Shown: positions 15,373 to 26,800 of the stretch, in pieces
Layout of the letters: every line of letters begins with the position of its first letter
Numbering within the stretch: position 1 is the stretch's first letter
From: Myxococcales bacterium
GTDB lineage: Bacteria; Myxococcota_A; UBA9042
Reading direction: 5' to 3'
Assembly (NCBI GenBank): GCA_023954815.1
Contig: JAGSHB010000048.1
Span: 1 to 36,584 of the forward strand
DNA: 36,584 bases
Program-made: the position numbers and the translations under genes
The notes under the pieces: model-generated
Told to the model about the DNA's origin: nothing
Database searches by the model: none
The model's input: only the letters and a program-made list of their open reading frames with translations

Positions 15373-15678
15373 GGCGTCCTCCGTGATGGTCAGAGCACGG
15401 ACGGATGAGCCGGAGAGTCGATCTATGGTGGCGAAACATTGTGAGCAGCGAAGTGCAACAATCCACACGCAGGAGTCGTTTGGAGGGCCTTTTTGAAGGC
15501 TCAGATGCCCGGATTGGCCTCTGGACGGCTCGCAGGGGCGTTTTCTCGTGCGCAAGGCATATTAGTGGGGGGCACCTAAGATCGGCCGCTAGGCGGGCGA
15601 TTTTACGAAGTGGCTCAAGGCATCCGGCCTAACAGCCCACGAAACGGCACACGCCGAACGGGACGACGACGCCCTCTT
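15373..15678. other. Intergenic region between the VWA gene and the ABC-class ATPase gene
   Basis: The 306 bases hold no open frame with a ribosome binding site. The part next to 15372 should carry the VWA promoter on the minus strand, but no clear -35/-10 pair is seen. An imperfect inverted repeat ATTGT/ACAAT lies around 15437-15465. No terminator-like hairpin with a T-tract is evident behind the ATPase gene. Confidence 0.6.
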
Positions 15679-17367
15679 CTACCCTCGCAACCGCGCCAAC
15701 ACCGCCGCCAACTCCAGCATCCGCGGCCGCGCCAAGTCCCCACGCGGCGCACGGCTCAGGGCATCTAGCCCTCGGTCGGCCAGTTGTCGCTCCACCTGTT
15801 TCAACGCCGCTCCGAGATCCAGCGCGCCCGCTTCCAGCGCCGCGCGCACCAGCACCAGCGCCAACCCAGCAGCCCGCGACTGCCCCGGACACACCAGCTG
15901 ACTCACCCCGCGCAGATTTACGTCGTCAGCGCCTACCGTCAGTCGCCACAGACCGTCTGGCCGGACGCGCGCGCGGCCGCGGTGATCCGTCACCGTCAAA
16001 CGTCGAGGTTCAGGTCGCCACGGCAATGTCCCCGGATGCGGCGGCGCTTGAGTCGGCTCGTCGCCAGACAGGGCCTGCGCGCGCTCGGTCGCGTCGTGCG
16101 CCTGCCAACCGTCCATCCACACCACCGTATCAGCGCTGGAAAAGTAGTCCCCGCTACCGCCCATGACCATCACCAGCGAACAACCCTCCGATCGCAGCTG
16201 CGCGGTGCGCTGCACCAACGGGGTGATGGGCTCGTGGGCGCGACTGACCAGCTGTGCCATGCGCATATCCCGCACCAGCAGGTTGCTCGCCGAGGTGTCT
16301 TCGTCGAGCAGCAGCAGCTGACTACCTGCAGCGCGGGCCTCGACGATGGCCGCAGCCTGCGAGGTCGAGCCGCTGGCATCCGGCGTTGAAAACCGGGTCG
16401 TATCGATGCTGCCCGGCAGCTCGCCAATAAAGAGGGAGATGTCCAAGCCCGTCACGGCTCGGCCGTCTTCTGCGCGCACCTTGGCCGCATCTGTTCGCGT
16501 GACGACCCGCTCGCGGCCATCGCCGGGCACGTGGTCGTAGACGCCGACCTCCAGGGCCGACAGCAGCGTCGATTTGCCGTGATAGCCGCCGCCCACAATC
16601 AGTGTCAGACCAGTCGGCAGGCCCATGCCCCGCAGCGGACCGGCATGGGGCGTGTCCAACGTGACGGCCAAGCTGTCTGGCGTCCTAAAGGGTACGGCGC
16701 CGCGCGGCATCGGGCGGGGATCGATCCCGCTGGTGCGCGGCAAGATGGCCCCATCAGCGACGAAGGCGACCAGTGAGCGCTCATCGAGCTGCTTGCGGAG
16801 CGCCTGCTGGTCAAGGACGGCAAAGATGTGTGCTCGAAGCGCGTCTTGGTCGAGGGTATCCGCGCGAAAGGCCTGCTCGACGAGGTCTGGCAGGTCGTCG
16901 AGCAGCAGCGCCGCAGCTTGCCGCCCGGCGATCCGGCGGCCATTGGCGGGCAAGCCCACCCGCAGGCGCACCTCAAGCTCACCGCGCTCGTCGATCTGCA
17001 CGGCAGTCCGGGGCAGCACCTCCTGGCCCGGCGTCATCAACCAGATCAACCCCGAGCGCCCGGAGCCGCGATCGGTCTGCAATCGTTCGGCTACAGTCAC
17101 GGCCCCGCGCAACAGAAAATCCGCCGCGCTCACCCGCCGCGCAGTCGTCTCCAGCGCCCAGGCGGGCAGCGCGGCCGTCAGTCGATCGATGCGCAGCGCC
17201 ACGTCCGACGGCGCTGCGAAGGGGTCCCCCTGGACCCGGTCGATGCGCAGGTCGCAGTTGTCGAGCTGCCAGGAGCCGCCGAGCCGCTTGTAGGCCCCAT
17301 AGCTGCTGCCATCGAGACTGCGTAGCAGCTGTTCAAGCTGGTCTGTATCGTCCGATCTCTCGTTCAT
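15679..17367 (-). CDS. Predicted ATPase of the ABC class (PF09818/COG3044 type)
   Basis: A 562-residue soluble P-loop protein. GGGYHGKSTLL near residue 265 is the Walker A motif and QLLLLDEDTSASNLL near residue 350 the Walker B region, both in the form seen in the ABC-class ATPase family COG3044. The N-terminal GSSYGAYKRLGGSW and the later MVMGGSGDYFSSADTVVWMDG are further family blocks. The length is near the family norm. The family function is not settled as far as I know; there is no membrane partner beside it. The ATG at 17367 with GAGG nine bases upstream is preferred to a TTG at 17379. It stands alone, divergent from hlyIII. Confidence 0.87.
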   Translation of the reverse strand: MNERSDDTDQLEQLLRSLDGSSYGAYKRLGGSWQLDNCDLRIDRVQGDPFAAPSDVALRIDRLTAALPAWALETTARRVSAADFLLRGAVTVAERLQTDRGSGRSGLIWLMTPGQEVLPRTAVQIDERGELEVRLRVGLPANGRRIAGRQAAALLLDDLPDLVEQAFRADTLDQDALRAHIFAVLDQQALRKQLDERSLVAFVADGAILPRTSGIDPRPMPRGAVPFRTPDSLAVTLDTPHAGPLRGMGLPTGLTLIVGGGYHGKSTLLSALEVGVYDHVPGDGRERVVTRTDAAKVRAEDGRAVTGLDISLFIGELPGSIDTTRFSTPDASGSTSQAAAIVEARAAGSQLLLLDEDTSASNLLVRDMRMAQLVSRAHEPITPLVQRTAQLRSEGCSLVMVMGGSGDYFSSADTVVWMDGWQAHDATERAQALSGDEPTQAPPHPGTLPWRPEPRRLTVTDHRGRARVRPDGLWRLTVGADDVNLRGVSQLVCPGQSRAAGLALVLVRAALEAGALDLGAALKQVERQLADRGLDALSRAPRGDLARPRMLELAAVLARLRG

Positions 17368-17570
17368 TGCCCGCCTCAAGAGAGCGTTACACGGTACGAC
17401 CGTGGCTCAATGATACCTGTACAACAAGGACAAGCAGTGAGCACTCCGGCAGCCCCTGTCGCACGATGGTACGGGAGCGCCCGTCTCACAGTGTCAACGT
17501 CTGACGTGCATTGTCTTTATTCGGTCACGTCGCTTGGGTTGAGGCCCACAGCTTCGTCACAGTGCAGCCC

Positions 17571-18293
17571 ATGAGATGGCACGCATTGACCGAATACATC
17601 GAAGGCGCAGACAGCAGCTTGGGACCAGACGGCCCACGCGTCCGCTTCAACAAAGATCCATGGAGTTGGATGACGCACTTCGCCGGCATGATCGCGGCGA
17701 CGATTGGTCTGGTGTACCTGCTCATCGACAGCCCTGGAATGATTGAAAAACAAACCGGCATGGCCATTTACGGTGGCTCGCTCATCTTGTGCATGGGCAC
17801 GTCGACGGCCTATCACTTCTTCGATCTCGGCAGTGAGGGCAACCGCTGGCTTAGGCGAGCCGACCACAGCGCCATCTTCTTGCTCATCGGCGGCACTTTC
17901 GTGCCTGCGCTGCTGCACATGCTCACCGGTACGTGGCGTTCGGCGGCGCTCATCACCGTCGCCTCTCTGGCCGCTGCTGGCATCATGTTCAAGCTGGTCT
18001 GGTTGGAGGCCCCGCGTTGGCTGACCACGGGTATCTACGTCGTCATGGGCTGGGGCGCCTGCATCCCCGGTACGCAGATGTTCCCGATTATGAGCGCTAC
18101 CACACTAGGCTGGCTGTTCGCTGGCGGGGCTTTTTACACCCTGGGCGCGGTCATCTACGGCACACGCAAACCCGACCCGGTGCCTGATGTCTTCGGCTTC
18201 CACGAAGTCTGGCATCTCTTCGTTCTTGCCGGCGCCGCGTGCCACTACTTCTTCGCTCACAGTTTTTGCAGCGTGCCCTGCCTGCCCTTGTAG
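17571..18293 (+). CDS. Hemolysin III / AdipoR-family membrane protein
   Basis: A 240-residue protein with about seven membrane segments. Family motifs are STAYHFF in the first half, RADHSAIFLLIGGTFVP in the middle, and FHEVWHLFVLAGAACHYFF at the end; the conserved His and Asp residues of these motifs form the zinc site in the PAQR/HlyIII superfamily. Members are linked to membrane lipid homeostasis, and haemolysis is seen only in some. The ATG at 17571 is the first in frame; no strong Shine-Dalgarno is seen, and upstream TTG or GTG codons in the same frame remain possible. The gene in front is divergent. Confidence 0.9.
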   Translation: MRWHALTEYIEGADSSLGPDGPRVRFNKDPWSWMTHFAGMIAATIGLVYLLIDSPGMIEKQTGMAIYGGSLILCMGTSTAYHFFDLGSEGNRWLRRADHSAIFLLIGGTFVPALLHMLTGTWRSAALITVASLAAAGIMFKLVWLEAPRWLTTGIYVVMGWGACIPGTQMFPIMSATTLGWLFAGGAFYTLGAVIYGTRKPDPVPDVFGFHEVWHLFVLAGAACHYFFAHSFCSVPCLPL

Positions 18294-18405
18294 CGTCGCA
18301 CGACAGAGTTGACGAACTGTCAGCAAACGGCCTTGCACCAACACCTCACCGTGCTTGATTGAGCCACCGAGCGCTGGGCGCCCGGCTATTTTCTAGAGGC
18401 CAATC

Positions 18406-19473
18406 ATGATCGACATGTTGCTGGAAACCCTTGGCTTTGCGCTCAAAGCAGGACTCATCGTCGTCGCGTTCGCTGCGGTCGCATCGATCATCGCGAGTCT
18501 AGCGGCACGTCAGCGGCCGGCGACAACAGGCTACCTGAAGCTCACGCGCCTGAACGACACGCTGCGCCGGATGGAACGCCAGATTCAGCACGCCGGAATG
18601 GCGGGAAAAGCTCTGAAATCAACGAGAAAAGCCGAAAAGAAGCGCGACAAAGCGAAGAAGAAGGCCCGCGGCGCCCTACCGACTGGGGATGCCGCCGACA
18701 CGGATCCCAACAAGCCATCCAAGCGGGTGTTCGTTCTCGATTTTGTGGGTGACCTACAGGCCAAGCGGGTCAGCCAGCTGCGCCAAGAGGTGACTGCCAT
18801 CATCGCTGGCGCCCGTGAGGGTGACGAAGTGCTGCTGCGTCTACAGAGTCCAGGTGGAGCGGTGACGGGCTATGGCCTCGCTGCAAGTCAGCTCGCGCGC
18901 TTAGCGGCTCATCGTATCACGCTGACGGTGGCGATTGATCAGGTGGCAGCCAGTGGCGGATACATGATGGCAGCGGTCGCCGATCGCATCATCGCGGCAC
19001 CGTTCGCCGTCGTGGGGTCGATCGGTGTGGTGGCGACGGTGCCCAATGTTCGCCGCTTACTGGAAAAACAACACATCGACGTGGAGCAGCTCACTGCTGG
19101 GGAGCACAAGCGAACGCTGAGCTTTCTAGGGGAAAATACGGACGAAGGTCGGGCCCATTTTCAAGCTGATCTTGAGGATATCCACGCGCAGTTCAAGACC
19201 CATATCGGTCGCCATCGCGCCCAGGTGGACATCGACAAGGTGGCGACGGGGGCCCATTGGACCGGCGACAGAGCCGTACACTTGGGGCTGGTCGACGAAC
19301 TGCTGACCAGTGATGATTGGCTGCTCGCTCGCAGGGCAGATCACGACCTCTTTGCCGTCGCTTGGCAGCCGCCCCGTTCCGTGGGCCGGCGTTTCGCTGT
19401 CGGCGTGGAAGATACCGTGATGAATCTCAGTGAGCGGCTCGCGACCCGCGTGATGGACCTGCGTCGCCTGTGA
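18406..19473 (+). CDS. sohB: S49-family inner-membrane protease
   Basis: A 355-residue protease. One N-terminal membrane segment (residues about 8-33) is followed by a long Lys-rich linker (65-105) and the S49 domain. VAASGGYMMA near residue 181 holds the catalytic Ser, and GEHKRTLSFLGENT near residue 234 holds the catalytic Lys, so the Ser-Lys dyad is intact. LRLQSPGGAVTGYG is the substrate-groove block. The arrangement fits SohB rather than the double-length SppA. The ATG at 18406 has GAGG eight bases before it. The stop overlaps the GTG of the MFS gene (GTGA), which makes a coupled pair. The role of that pairing is not known to me. Confidence 0.9.
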   Translation: MIDMLLETLGFALKAGLIVVAFAAVASIIASLAARQRPATTGYLKLTRLNDTLRRMERQIQHAGMAGKALKSTRKAEKKRDKAKKKARGALPTGDAADTDPNKPSKRVFVLDFVGDLQAKRVSQLRQEVTAIIAGAREGDEVLLRLQSPGGAVTGYGLAASQLARLAAHRITLTVAIDQVAASGGYMMAAVADRIIAAPFAVVGSIGVVATVPNVRRLLEKQHIDVEQLTAGEHKRTLSFLGENTDEGRAHFQADLEDIHAQFKTHIGRHRAQVDIDKVATGAHWTGDRAVHLGLVDELLTSDDWLLARRADHDLFAVAWQPPRSVGRRFAVGVEDTVMNLSERLATRVMDLRRL

Positions 19474-20648
19474 GTGCAACCACGCTAAAAAGCGATAGGT
19501 TTCGACTGTCCCTGTGGTTCTCCCTGGCGATCGGCAGTCTCGGTGCGCTGCATCCGTTCCTGTCGCTGACGCTCGCCAAGCGTGGGCTCGATCCGGACTC
19601 AGTTGCCGGGATTTTGGCGCTGTTCCCAGCCGGCTTTCTCGTCGCGGGCCCGCTGTGGGGCTGGCTTGGCGATGCGACCTCACGACCCGAGCACTGGATG
19701 CGCGGGGCGGCGCTGGGGGCAGCTGTATTTGGCGGGATGCTGCTGACCGAGCCCAGTTTACCCATGTTGGTGGCGGCACTCGCTGGCATCGCGCTGTTCC
19801 GAGCGCCGCTGTTTCCCCTGGTCGACGCCCTGACCGTCGCGCGCCTGGGCGACGACCGTGGCCAGTACGGCCGCGTCCGACTTTGGGGGTCGGTGGCCTT
19901 TGGCGGGGCGGTGTTCTTGGTGGGGTCGCTCATCGACCAGTGGGCCATCGCGCCCCTGGGCGTCACCGCTGCCCTGCTCGCCGGGTTGGTGCTGGTGACT
20001 TGGCGGCTGCCGCAAGCCCCCATCCAAGCCAAGCTCGCAACATTGTCCGATCTGCGCACGCTATCGGGCCGCGGACCACTGGGGCGCCTGCTGTTCATCG
20101 CCATTTGCCACGGCATCGCGCACGCCACCTACGACTTTCTCTTCGCCCTCCACATGGACGCCCTGGGCGCCCCCACATGGCAAACCACGGCAGCATTTGT
20201 CGGCGGGCTGACACTCGAAGTGGCCATCATGGCGTGGGCACCTCGCCTACTGACTCGCTTGGGGCCCGTCGGTTTGATCAAACTAGCTGCATGGATGGCA
20301 GTGCCCCGTTTTCTAGTGACGGCCCTGCCGCTGCCAACCGCCTTGATAGCTGCCGTGCAGGTCCTTCACGGCATTAGTTTCGGAGCCTTCTGGCTCGGAG
20401 CGGTGGCCTACGTCGCCGTCGCAGCTCCCCCACGCCTCAGAAACACCGCGCAGGCTGCGCTCATGGCCGCGAGCGCTGGCGTTGGACCGCTGCTGTTGCT
20501 GCTTGGCGCGTCGGTGACCTTGCAGTTCGTATCGGTCACGCAACTCTTCATCGCAGCAGCCGTTCTCGCAGCCCTCGCCGCCTCGGTCGCAGGTCGATTG
20601 ACTGCCACACACGACGCCAAGGAAGACACCAAAATGGTGAGCCAATAA
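19470..20648 (+). CDS. MFS transporter, MFS_1-like (HcaT/LacY-type) group
   Basis: A 392-residue inner-membrane protein with about 12 hydrophobic segments. LWFSLAIGSLGALHPFLSLT at the start, DALTVARLGDDRGQYGRVRL with WGSVAF in the middle, and LHGISFGAFWLGAVAYV in the second half fit the MFS_1-like branch that includes 3-phenylpropionate and nucleoside permeases. The start is a GTG at 19470 that overlaps the sohB stop, so translation is coupled and no separate ribosome binding site is needed. The substrate cannot be read from the sequence. It is followed by 170 bases before the giant lipoprotein; these include a hairpin CACCTC-N9-GAGGTG at 20708-20728 without a T-tract. Confidence 0.87.
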   Translation: MSATTLKSDRFRLSLWFSLAIGSLGALHPFLSLTLAKRGLDPDSVAGILALFPAGFLVAGPLWGWLGDATSRPEHWMRGAALGAAVFGGMLLTEPSLPMLVAALAGIALFRAPLFPLVDALTVARLGDDRGQYGRVRLWGSVAFGGAVFLVGSLIDQWAIAPLGVTAALLAGLVLVTWRLPQAPIQAKLATLSDLRTLSGRGPLGRLLFIAICHGIAHATYDFLFALHMDALGAPTWQTTAAFVGGLTLEVAIMAWAPRLLTRLGPVGLIKLAAWMAVPRFLVTALPLPTALIAAVQVLHGISFGAFWLGAVAYVAVAAPPRLRNTAQAALMAASAGVGPLLLLLGASVTLQFVSVTQLFIAAAVLAALAASVAGRLTATHDAKEDTKMVSQ

Positions 20649-20818
20649 GGCTGCACCGCCAATTCGTTGCTTGCAAACCTTCTCGGATTCATGCATCGAT
20701 CTCTCATCACCTCGCTCACATTGAGGTGCCCCCTCCCCGGTGTTTCACCTCCCGCAATCGTCACCCTCCCCTCCTCTGACGAACGCGAACGCGACAGACA
20801 TATCCAAGGAGTCTCTCC

Positions 20819-23800
20819 ATGGCGTCCGACCTTTGTTTCCGATTTTCTCGGATCAGCCTCTTGTTGGCACTACTGCTCGGCCTATTCCTGAGTATTGGTT
20901 GTTCGGGGAGCGACCCTCAGCCTCCAACGGGCGGAGCTGACACGATCGGCGCGACCGATACGGGCGTGGCAACCAGCGATGCGGTTGAAGACAGTACATC
21001 GGCGTCGGATGCTGCCGACGGCGAGGACGCAAACGGAAAGACAGACGGCGGGAACTCCGACAGTGGAAACACAGACGGCGGAACCGCGGACGCAGGTCCC
21101 ACGTGCCCCGGCGCTGCGGACTGCGCATGCAAGGAAGATAAGGACTGCACCGGCGGCACGTGTGCCATGGGGGCGAACGGCAAGTCCATCTGCGCCAAGC
21201 CGTGCAAAGAAGATGCAGACTGCGGCGACTTGGTCTGCGCCGATGGCAAGAGCGGCAAGGTCTGCGCGGACGGCAAAGTCGCCTTGTGTAGTCCCTGCAG
21301 CGCCAACGCCGATTGCGCCGTGGCTGGAGCCAAAGACGCGGCCTGTGTCGCGACCGGAGCCGAGGGCAACTTCTGCTCGGTAGGCTGCGCCAAGGACGCT
21401 GACTGCGGCGATGGCTACAGCTGCACCGACAGCAAAGATGTCGACGGTACAGCTGGCAAACGCTGCTTGCCGAAAGACAACAAGGCCTGCGGATGTTCGG
21501 GCTGGGCAACCGCAAAGGCGCTTTCCACGACGTGCTGGGCCGATGGCAAACCTGGGTGCACCGGCAAGCGTTCCTGCAGCGACAAGGGCCTGACCGCCTG
21601 TGATGCGGTGGCTGGCAAAGTGGAGATTTGCGACGGCGTAGACACGGACTGCGATGGCACGGCCGACAATGGCGACCTCTGCGACGACAAGAACCCCTGC
21701 ACCAAGGATAGCTGCGGTGGCAAAGCTGGCTGCAAGAACGCCGCTGACGATGCCGCCAAGTGCGACGACGGCGATAGCTGCACCGAAAAAGACGCCTGTA
21801 CAGGCGGAAAATGCGGGGGCGCGGCGAAGGTCTGCAATGACAACAAGCCGTGCACCGACGACAGCTGCGATAAAGCCAAGGGCTGCGTTGCGCTCCCCAA
21901 CACAGCGACCTGCACCGACGGTGATAGCTGCACCGAGAAAGACGGCTGCGCAGCTGGCGCATGCACCGGCAGCAAAATCACCTGCGATGATAAAAACGCA
22001 TGCACGGACGACAGTTGCGACCCGAAGAAGGGCTGCGTCCACCTGAACAATAAGATCGCCTGTAACGACGGTGACGCATGCACGGACAAGGACACCTGCA
22101 AGGAGGGCAAATGCACTTCGGTTGCCAAGGACTGCGACGACAAGAACCCTTGCACCACCGATATGTGCGACGCGAAGACCGGCTGCAAATCAGTGAACAA
22201 CTTCAGCACGTGCGATGACGGTGATGCCTGTACATCTTCGGATATGTGCAAGGACGGCAAGTGCCAAACGGGTGTCGTTAAATGCGTCGACGGCAAGGCG
22301 TGCACGAAAGATTCCTGCGACCCGAAGACCGGCATTTGCACCTACCCGAACGCCACCGACGGCAGCAAGTGCGATGACGGTAAAAAATGTACGATCTCGG
22401 ACGCTTGCGCCAAGGGAAAGTGCACTGGCGCAGCCAACAAGTGTGATGACAGCAACCCCTGTACGAGCGACAGTTGCAGCACAAGCAAGGGTTGCCTGCA
22501 CACTCCTGTGTGCATCGATGGTGATGCCTGCACATCCGACACCTGCGACACGAAGACCGGAAAGTGCGCCTACACGGCGATGTCGGAGTGCGGCAAGACG
22601 GCGTTCAAACTGCCGTACGCTGCGAGTTTCTCCTGCGGCTCTGCGGGTTCGAAGCTGTGGACGCTGACGGGTACGGCCGGTGGTCCGTCCTGGGCGGTCG
22701 ACAAAACGCCCGTCTCCCCAAAGCCCGTTCTGGGCGACTGCTCGCTGAACTTCAACAACGGCAAAGACTACAAGTGCCCCACGGGGGCGAAGCTCGTCAG
22801 TGGGACAGCGACCTCACCCAAGATCGATTTGACGGCTGCAGTGAATCCAGGTGTGGCCTTCAAATATGGTGGCAAGTGGGAGACGTTGAGCTACTACGAG
22901 AAGATGGAGCTCAAGGTGCTCGTGGAGGGCAGCAAAACGCCCGAGACGATTGGCCTATTCAAGAAGTACAGCTCGACTGGCTGGTTGACACGAGTCTACA
23001 GCCTCAACAAGTACGCCGGGAAGACGATCCAGCTCGTGTTTTCGTTCTGGACGAAAGACTGCTTCAACAACAGCGCGGTGGGACCGTTCATCGACGCGGT
23101 GGTCGTCTCAGCGGACACATGCGCAAGCGCGTCCCAGTGTGACGACAACAACCCATGCACGACGGATACCTGCGACAGCAAGACCAACAACTGTGCCCAC
23201 GCCAAGAAGACCTCCGGCGCCTGTGACGATGGTAAAAACTGCACAGTGAGCACGACCTGTCAGGCCGATGGCAAATGCGGTGGCGGCTCGCCCAAGTGCG
23301 ACGACGGCAACAGCTGCACCAAGAACACATGCGCGACGTCTACTGGCAAGTGTGGATTCTCACTGCTGAGTTCCGCCTGCGAAGACGGCAATCTGTGTTC
23401 GGTCGGCGATAAGTGCAAAGACGGGCTGTGCTTCGCTGGCGAGAACGCCAACTGCGATGACAACAACAGCTGCACAGTGGATGCCTGCGACAGCAAGTCC
23501 GGACTCTGTACCCACAAAGCGACGGCAGGTTGCGTGCCAACGTGCAAAACTGATGCAGATTGTGGCGACGGCAACCCGTGCACCACGGACGCGTGCGATG
23601 CCAAGACTAGCAAGTGCGTCAGCACCAAGCTAAAGGACGGTGCGATCTGCGGCGGCGCGAGCAGCTGCAAGGCCGGAACCTGCGGCCCAGCGGCGGTGAC
23701 CGGGTGGGCCAAGGCGCTGCGCTCTGGCGCTGACGCCAACCACACGTGCGTGCTGCACGCCAGCGGTCGCATCAGCTGCTGGGGTGACGGCTACGCCGGC

Positions 23801-26800
23801 CAACTAGGCAACGGCGCGAAGACCGACAGCGGCAAACCCGTCAACGTCGACGGCATCACCGACGCCACGGACGTCGTGCTCGGCAGCGCCCACACCTGCG
23901 CATTACACAAAGACGGCACCGTCAGCTGCTGGGGCGACAACGCCTACTACCAGGCGCTCGGTTCGTCGAAGACCGACAACACCAAACCGGTCAAGATCAC
24001 CGGCCTCAAGGATGTGGAGGCGCTAGCCGCCGGCCGCTACCACACGTGCGCGCTGGTCAAGGGCGGCACCGTCACCTGCTGGGGTCGCAACTACGACAAG
24101 GAGGTCGGCCCGACCGCGGCTAGCGGAGGCTCACAGAAACTGGAGCCGGTCCAAGGCCTGACGGGTGTGAGCGCGATCTTCGCCGGTGGCTTCTCGTCCT
24201 GCGCGATTCGCCAAGATGAGACGCTGTGGTGCTGGGGTCGCAATAGCTACTACCTAGCAGCGGGCGGTGACGACATCACCACCACCGGCGATCTGAAGGT
24301 GCCCACCCGTGATGGGCGGTTCACCGGCGTAACCACGGTGTCCATGGGGTACTACACCCGGTGTGTCGGTCTTAAGAACGGTCAGATGATTTGCGGCGCG
24401 TACAACAGCAACGGCCAGCTGGGCACGGGCGCAAAAAGCACCACGACCACCAAGAAGACGAGCCTCTGGAGCACGAGCGCAGCCCAGTTCGGCGTGGGTT
24501 ACTGGCACGTCGCGGCGATGGATGCAGCCGGACAGACCTGGGGAGCGGGTGACAACGCGCAGGGCCAGCTCGGCAACGGCAAGAAGACCGATAGCGCCAA
24601 GATTGTGGCGATGGGCATCGTATCGAAAGCGATTGAGATCGCGGTTGGCTACGAACATACGTGCATCTTGCGGGCCGACGGCACCGTCTGGTGCACCGGA
24701 GAGAACTCCGATGGTCAGCTCGGCATGGGCAAGATCGGCTCCACCTATGACAGCGCGCGCTATGTCCGCGTGGCGGATGCCAGCTGCCAGACCGACGGCA
24801 ACTGTCAGGACGACAACCTGTGCACCAAGCAGCAGTGCTCGCTCTCCGACGGGCTGTGCACGAGCAAGGCAGTCAAGGACATCGCATGCTCGGATGGGGA
24901 TGCTTGCACAGTGGATGACAAGTGCAACGACAAGGGAGTCTGCCTCGCCAAGCCCAAGAACTGCGCGGACGACGACGCCTGCACCATGGGTCCAGTTTGC
25001 AAGTTGGGCGCATGCAGCCACAGCTCGAACGTCGACTGCGACGATGGTAACGCCTGCACAACCGACGCATGCGACAAGAAGACCGGCGCGTGCAGCCACG
25101 CAAAGATCGCGGGCTGCGTGATTAAGTGCAGCACCGATGCCGGGTGCAAGAACAACAACCTCTGCACGACGGGCAAGTGCGTCAACGGAGGCTGCCAGGA
25201 GACGCCGGGCAACGATGGCGCGCTCTGCGCCGATGGTAAGACCTGCAGCAAGGGGGCGTGCGCGCCATTTGCCATCACTGGGTGGGCCAAGCAGATCTCG
25301 GCTCATCCCAGGTCGACCCACGCCTGCGCGCTCAAGACGGACGCCACCGTCGCGTGCTGGGGGTACAACTACTATGGCCAGCTTGGTGATGGCACCAAGA
25401 CCCAGCGCACCTCGCCAGTGGACGTCAAAGGGCTGACAGATGTCACGGCTGTGCAACTCGGTGGTCGGCACTCATGCGCCCTGCTCAAAGACACGACGGT
25501 CAAATGCTGGGGCTACAATACCTACGGACAGTTGGGCAATGGCACCACCAGCCACAGCAGCTCGCCAGTCGCGGTGAAGGGCCTCACCGGAGTCATCGAG
25601 CTCGCGGCAGGCTACGACAGCACCTGCGCGCTGAAGACCGACTCGACCGTGCACTGCTGGGGTCACAACTACGACGGCATGCTGGGCAACGGCCAGTCGG
25701 GCTACAACAAGAAGTCGCTGACGCCCATCCCGAACGGCCTCAATAGCATCAAGCACCTGTCCGGCGGCTACCGCCACTATTGCGCGCTGAAGAGCGACCA
25801 ATCCACTTGGTGCTGGGGCTACAACCTCTACCAGCAGGCCGTGCCTGGCACCTCGAGCTCCGACGTGCTCAAGCCGACACTGGCGAAGGGCTTGGCCAAG
25901 TCCACCGCGGTCGCGGCAGGCGGTAACCACACCTGCGTCGTGACGGCCGCGGGCGGCGTAAACTGCATCGGTCGCAACACCGACGGGCAGTTGGGCATGG
26001 GCGCCAAGTCACCGTCTGACTCCAACGACAAGGTCTACGCTGCCCTGGGAGTGAGCAACATCATCTCGCTGGCAGGCGGCTACTACCACACGGTCGCACT
26101 CGACAGCACCGGCCGTGCGTGGACTTGGGGGGATAACTCTCAGGGCGAGCTCGGTGACGGCACCAAGACGGACAACCCCACCCCCCAAAAGCTCAACACG
26201 CCCACTGGGGTCATCCAGGTCACAGCGGGTGACGACTTCACCTGCGCGCTGCTGAAGACCGGCTCGGTTTGGTGTGTCGGTGATAACAGCAACGGAGAGC
26301 TGGGCATTGGTAGCACCTCGGACAAGACCGACTTCGTGCGCACTGTCGACAAGGCGTGCCAGAAAGACATCGACTGCCAGATCGGCAGCGCTTGCTTCGC
26401 TGACACCTGTGACACCAAGACCGGGCTGTGCACCGAGGTCATCAACAAGGGCAAGGCTTGCGATGATGGCAAGCCCTGCACCGTAGGCGATGCTTGTGAT
26501 GACACGGGGGGTTGCGCGGCCAAACCCAAGACCTGTGACGATGGCGACGCCTGCACATTGCTGCCCAAGTGTGATGATAAGGACGGCTCTTGCAAGCAGT
26601 TGGCCAAGGTCAACTGTGACGACAAGAACCCGTGCACAACGGACAAGTGCGATGCAAAGACGGGCGCCTGCTCACACGCCGCGATCTCGGGCTGCAAGTG
26701 GACCTGTAAGTCCGACGCGGACTGCGACGACGGCAAGCCGTGCACCGCAGACAAGTGCCTCAGCGGTACGGGAACATGCGAGCAGAAACCTGGCGATGAC

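Noticed and set aside
13801-15408. Long open frame on the plus strand (535 codons) opposite the VWA gene
   Set aside because: It lies antisense to a gene with clear signal peptide, MIDAS motif and ribosome binding site. Long antisense frames are common in GC-rich genes with biased third positions.
20882-25471. Open frames of 300-405 codons on the minus strand opposite the giant lipoprotein
   Set aside because: They are low-complexity mirror images of the Cys-rich and RCC1 repeats, without start signals or recognisable domains.
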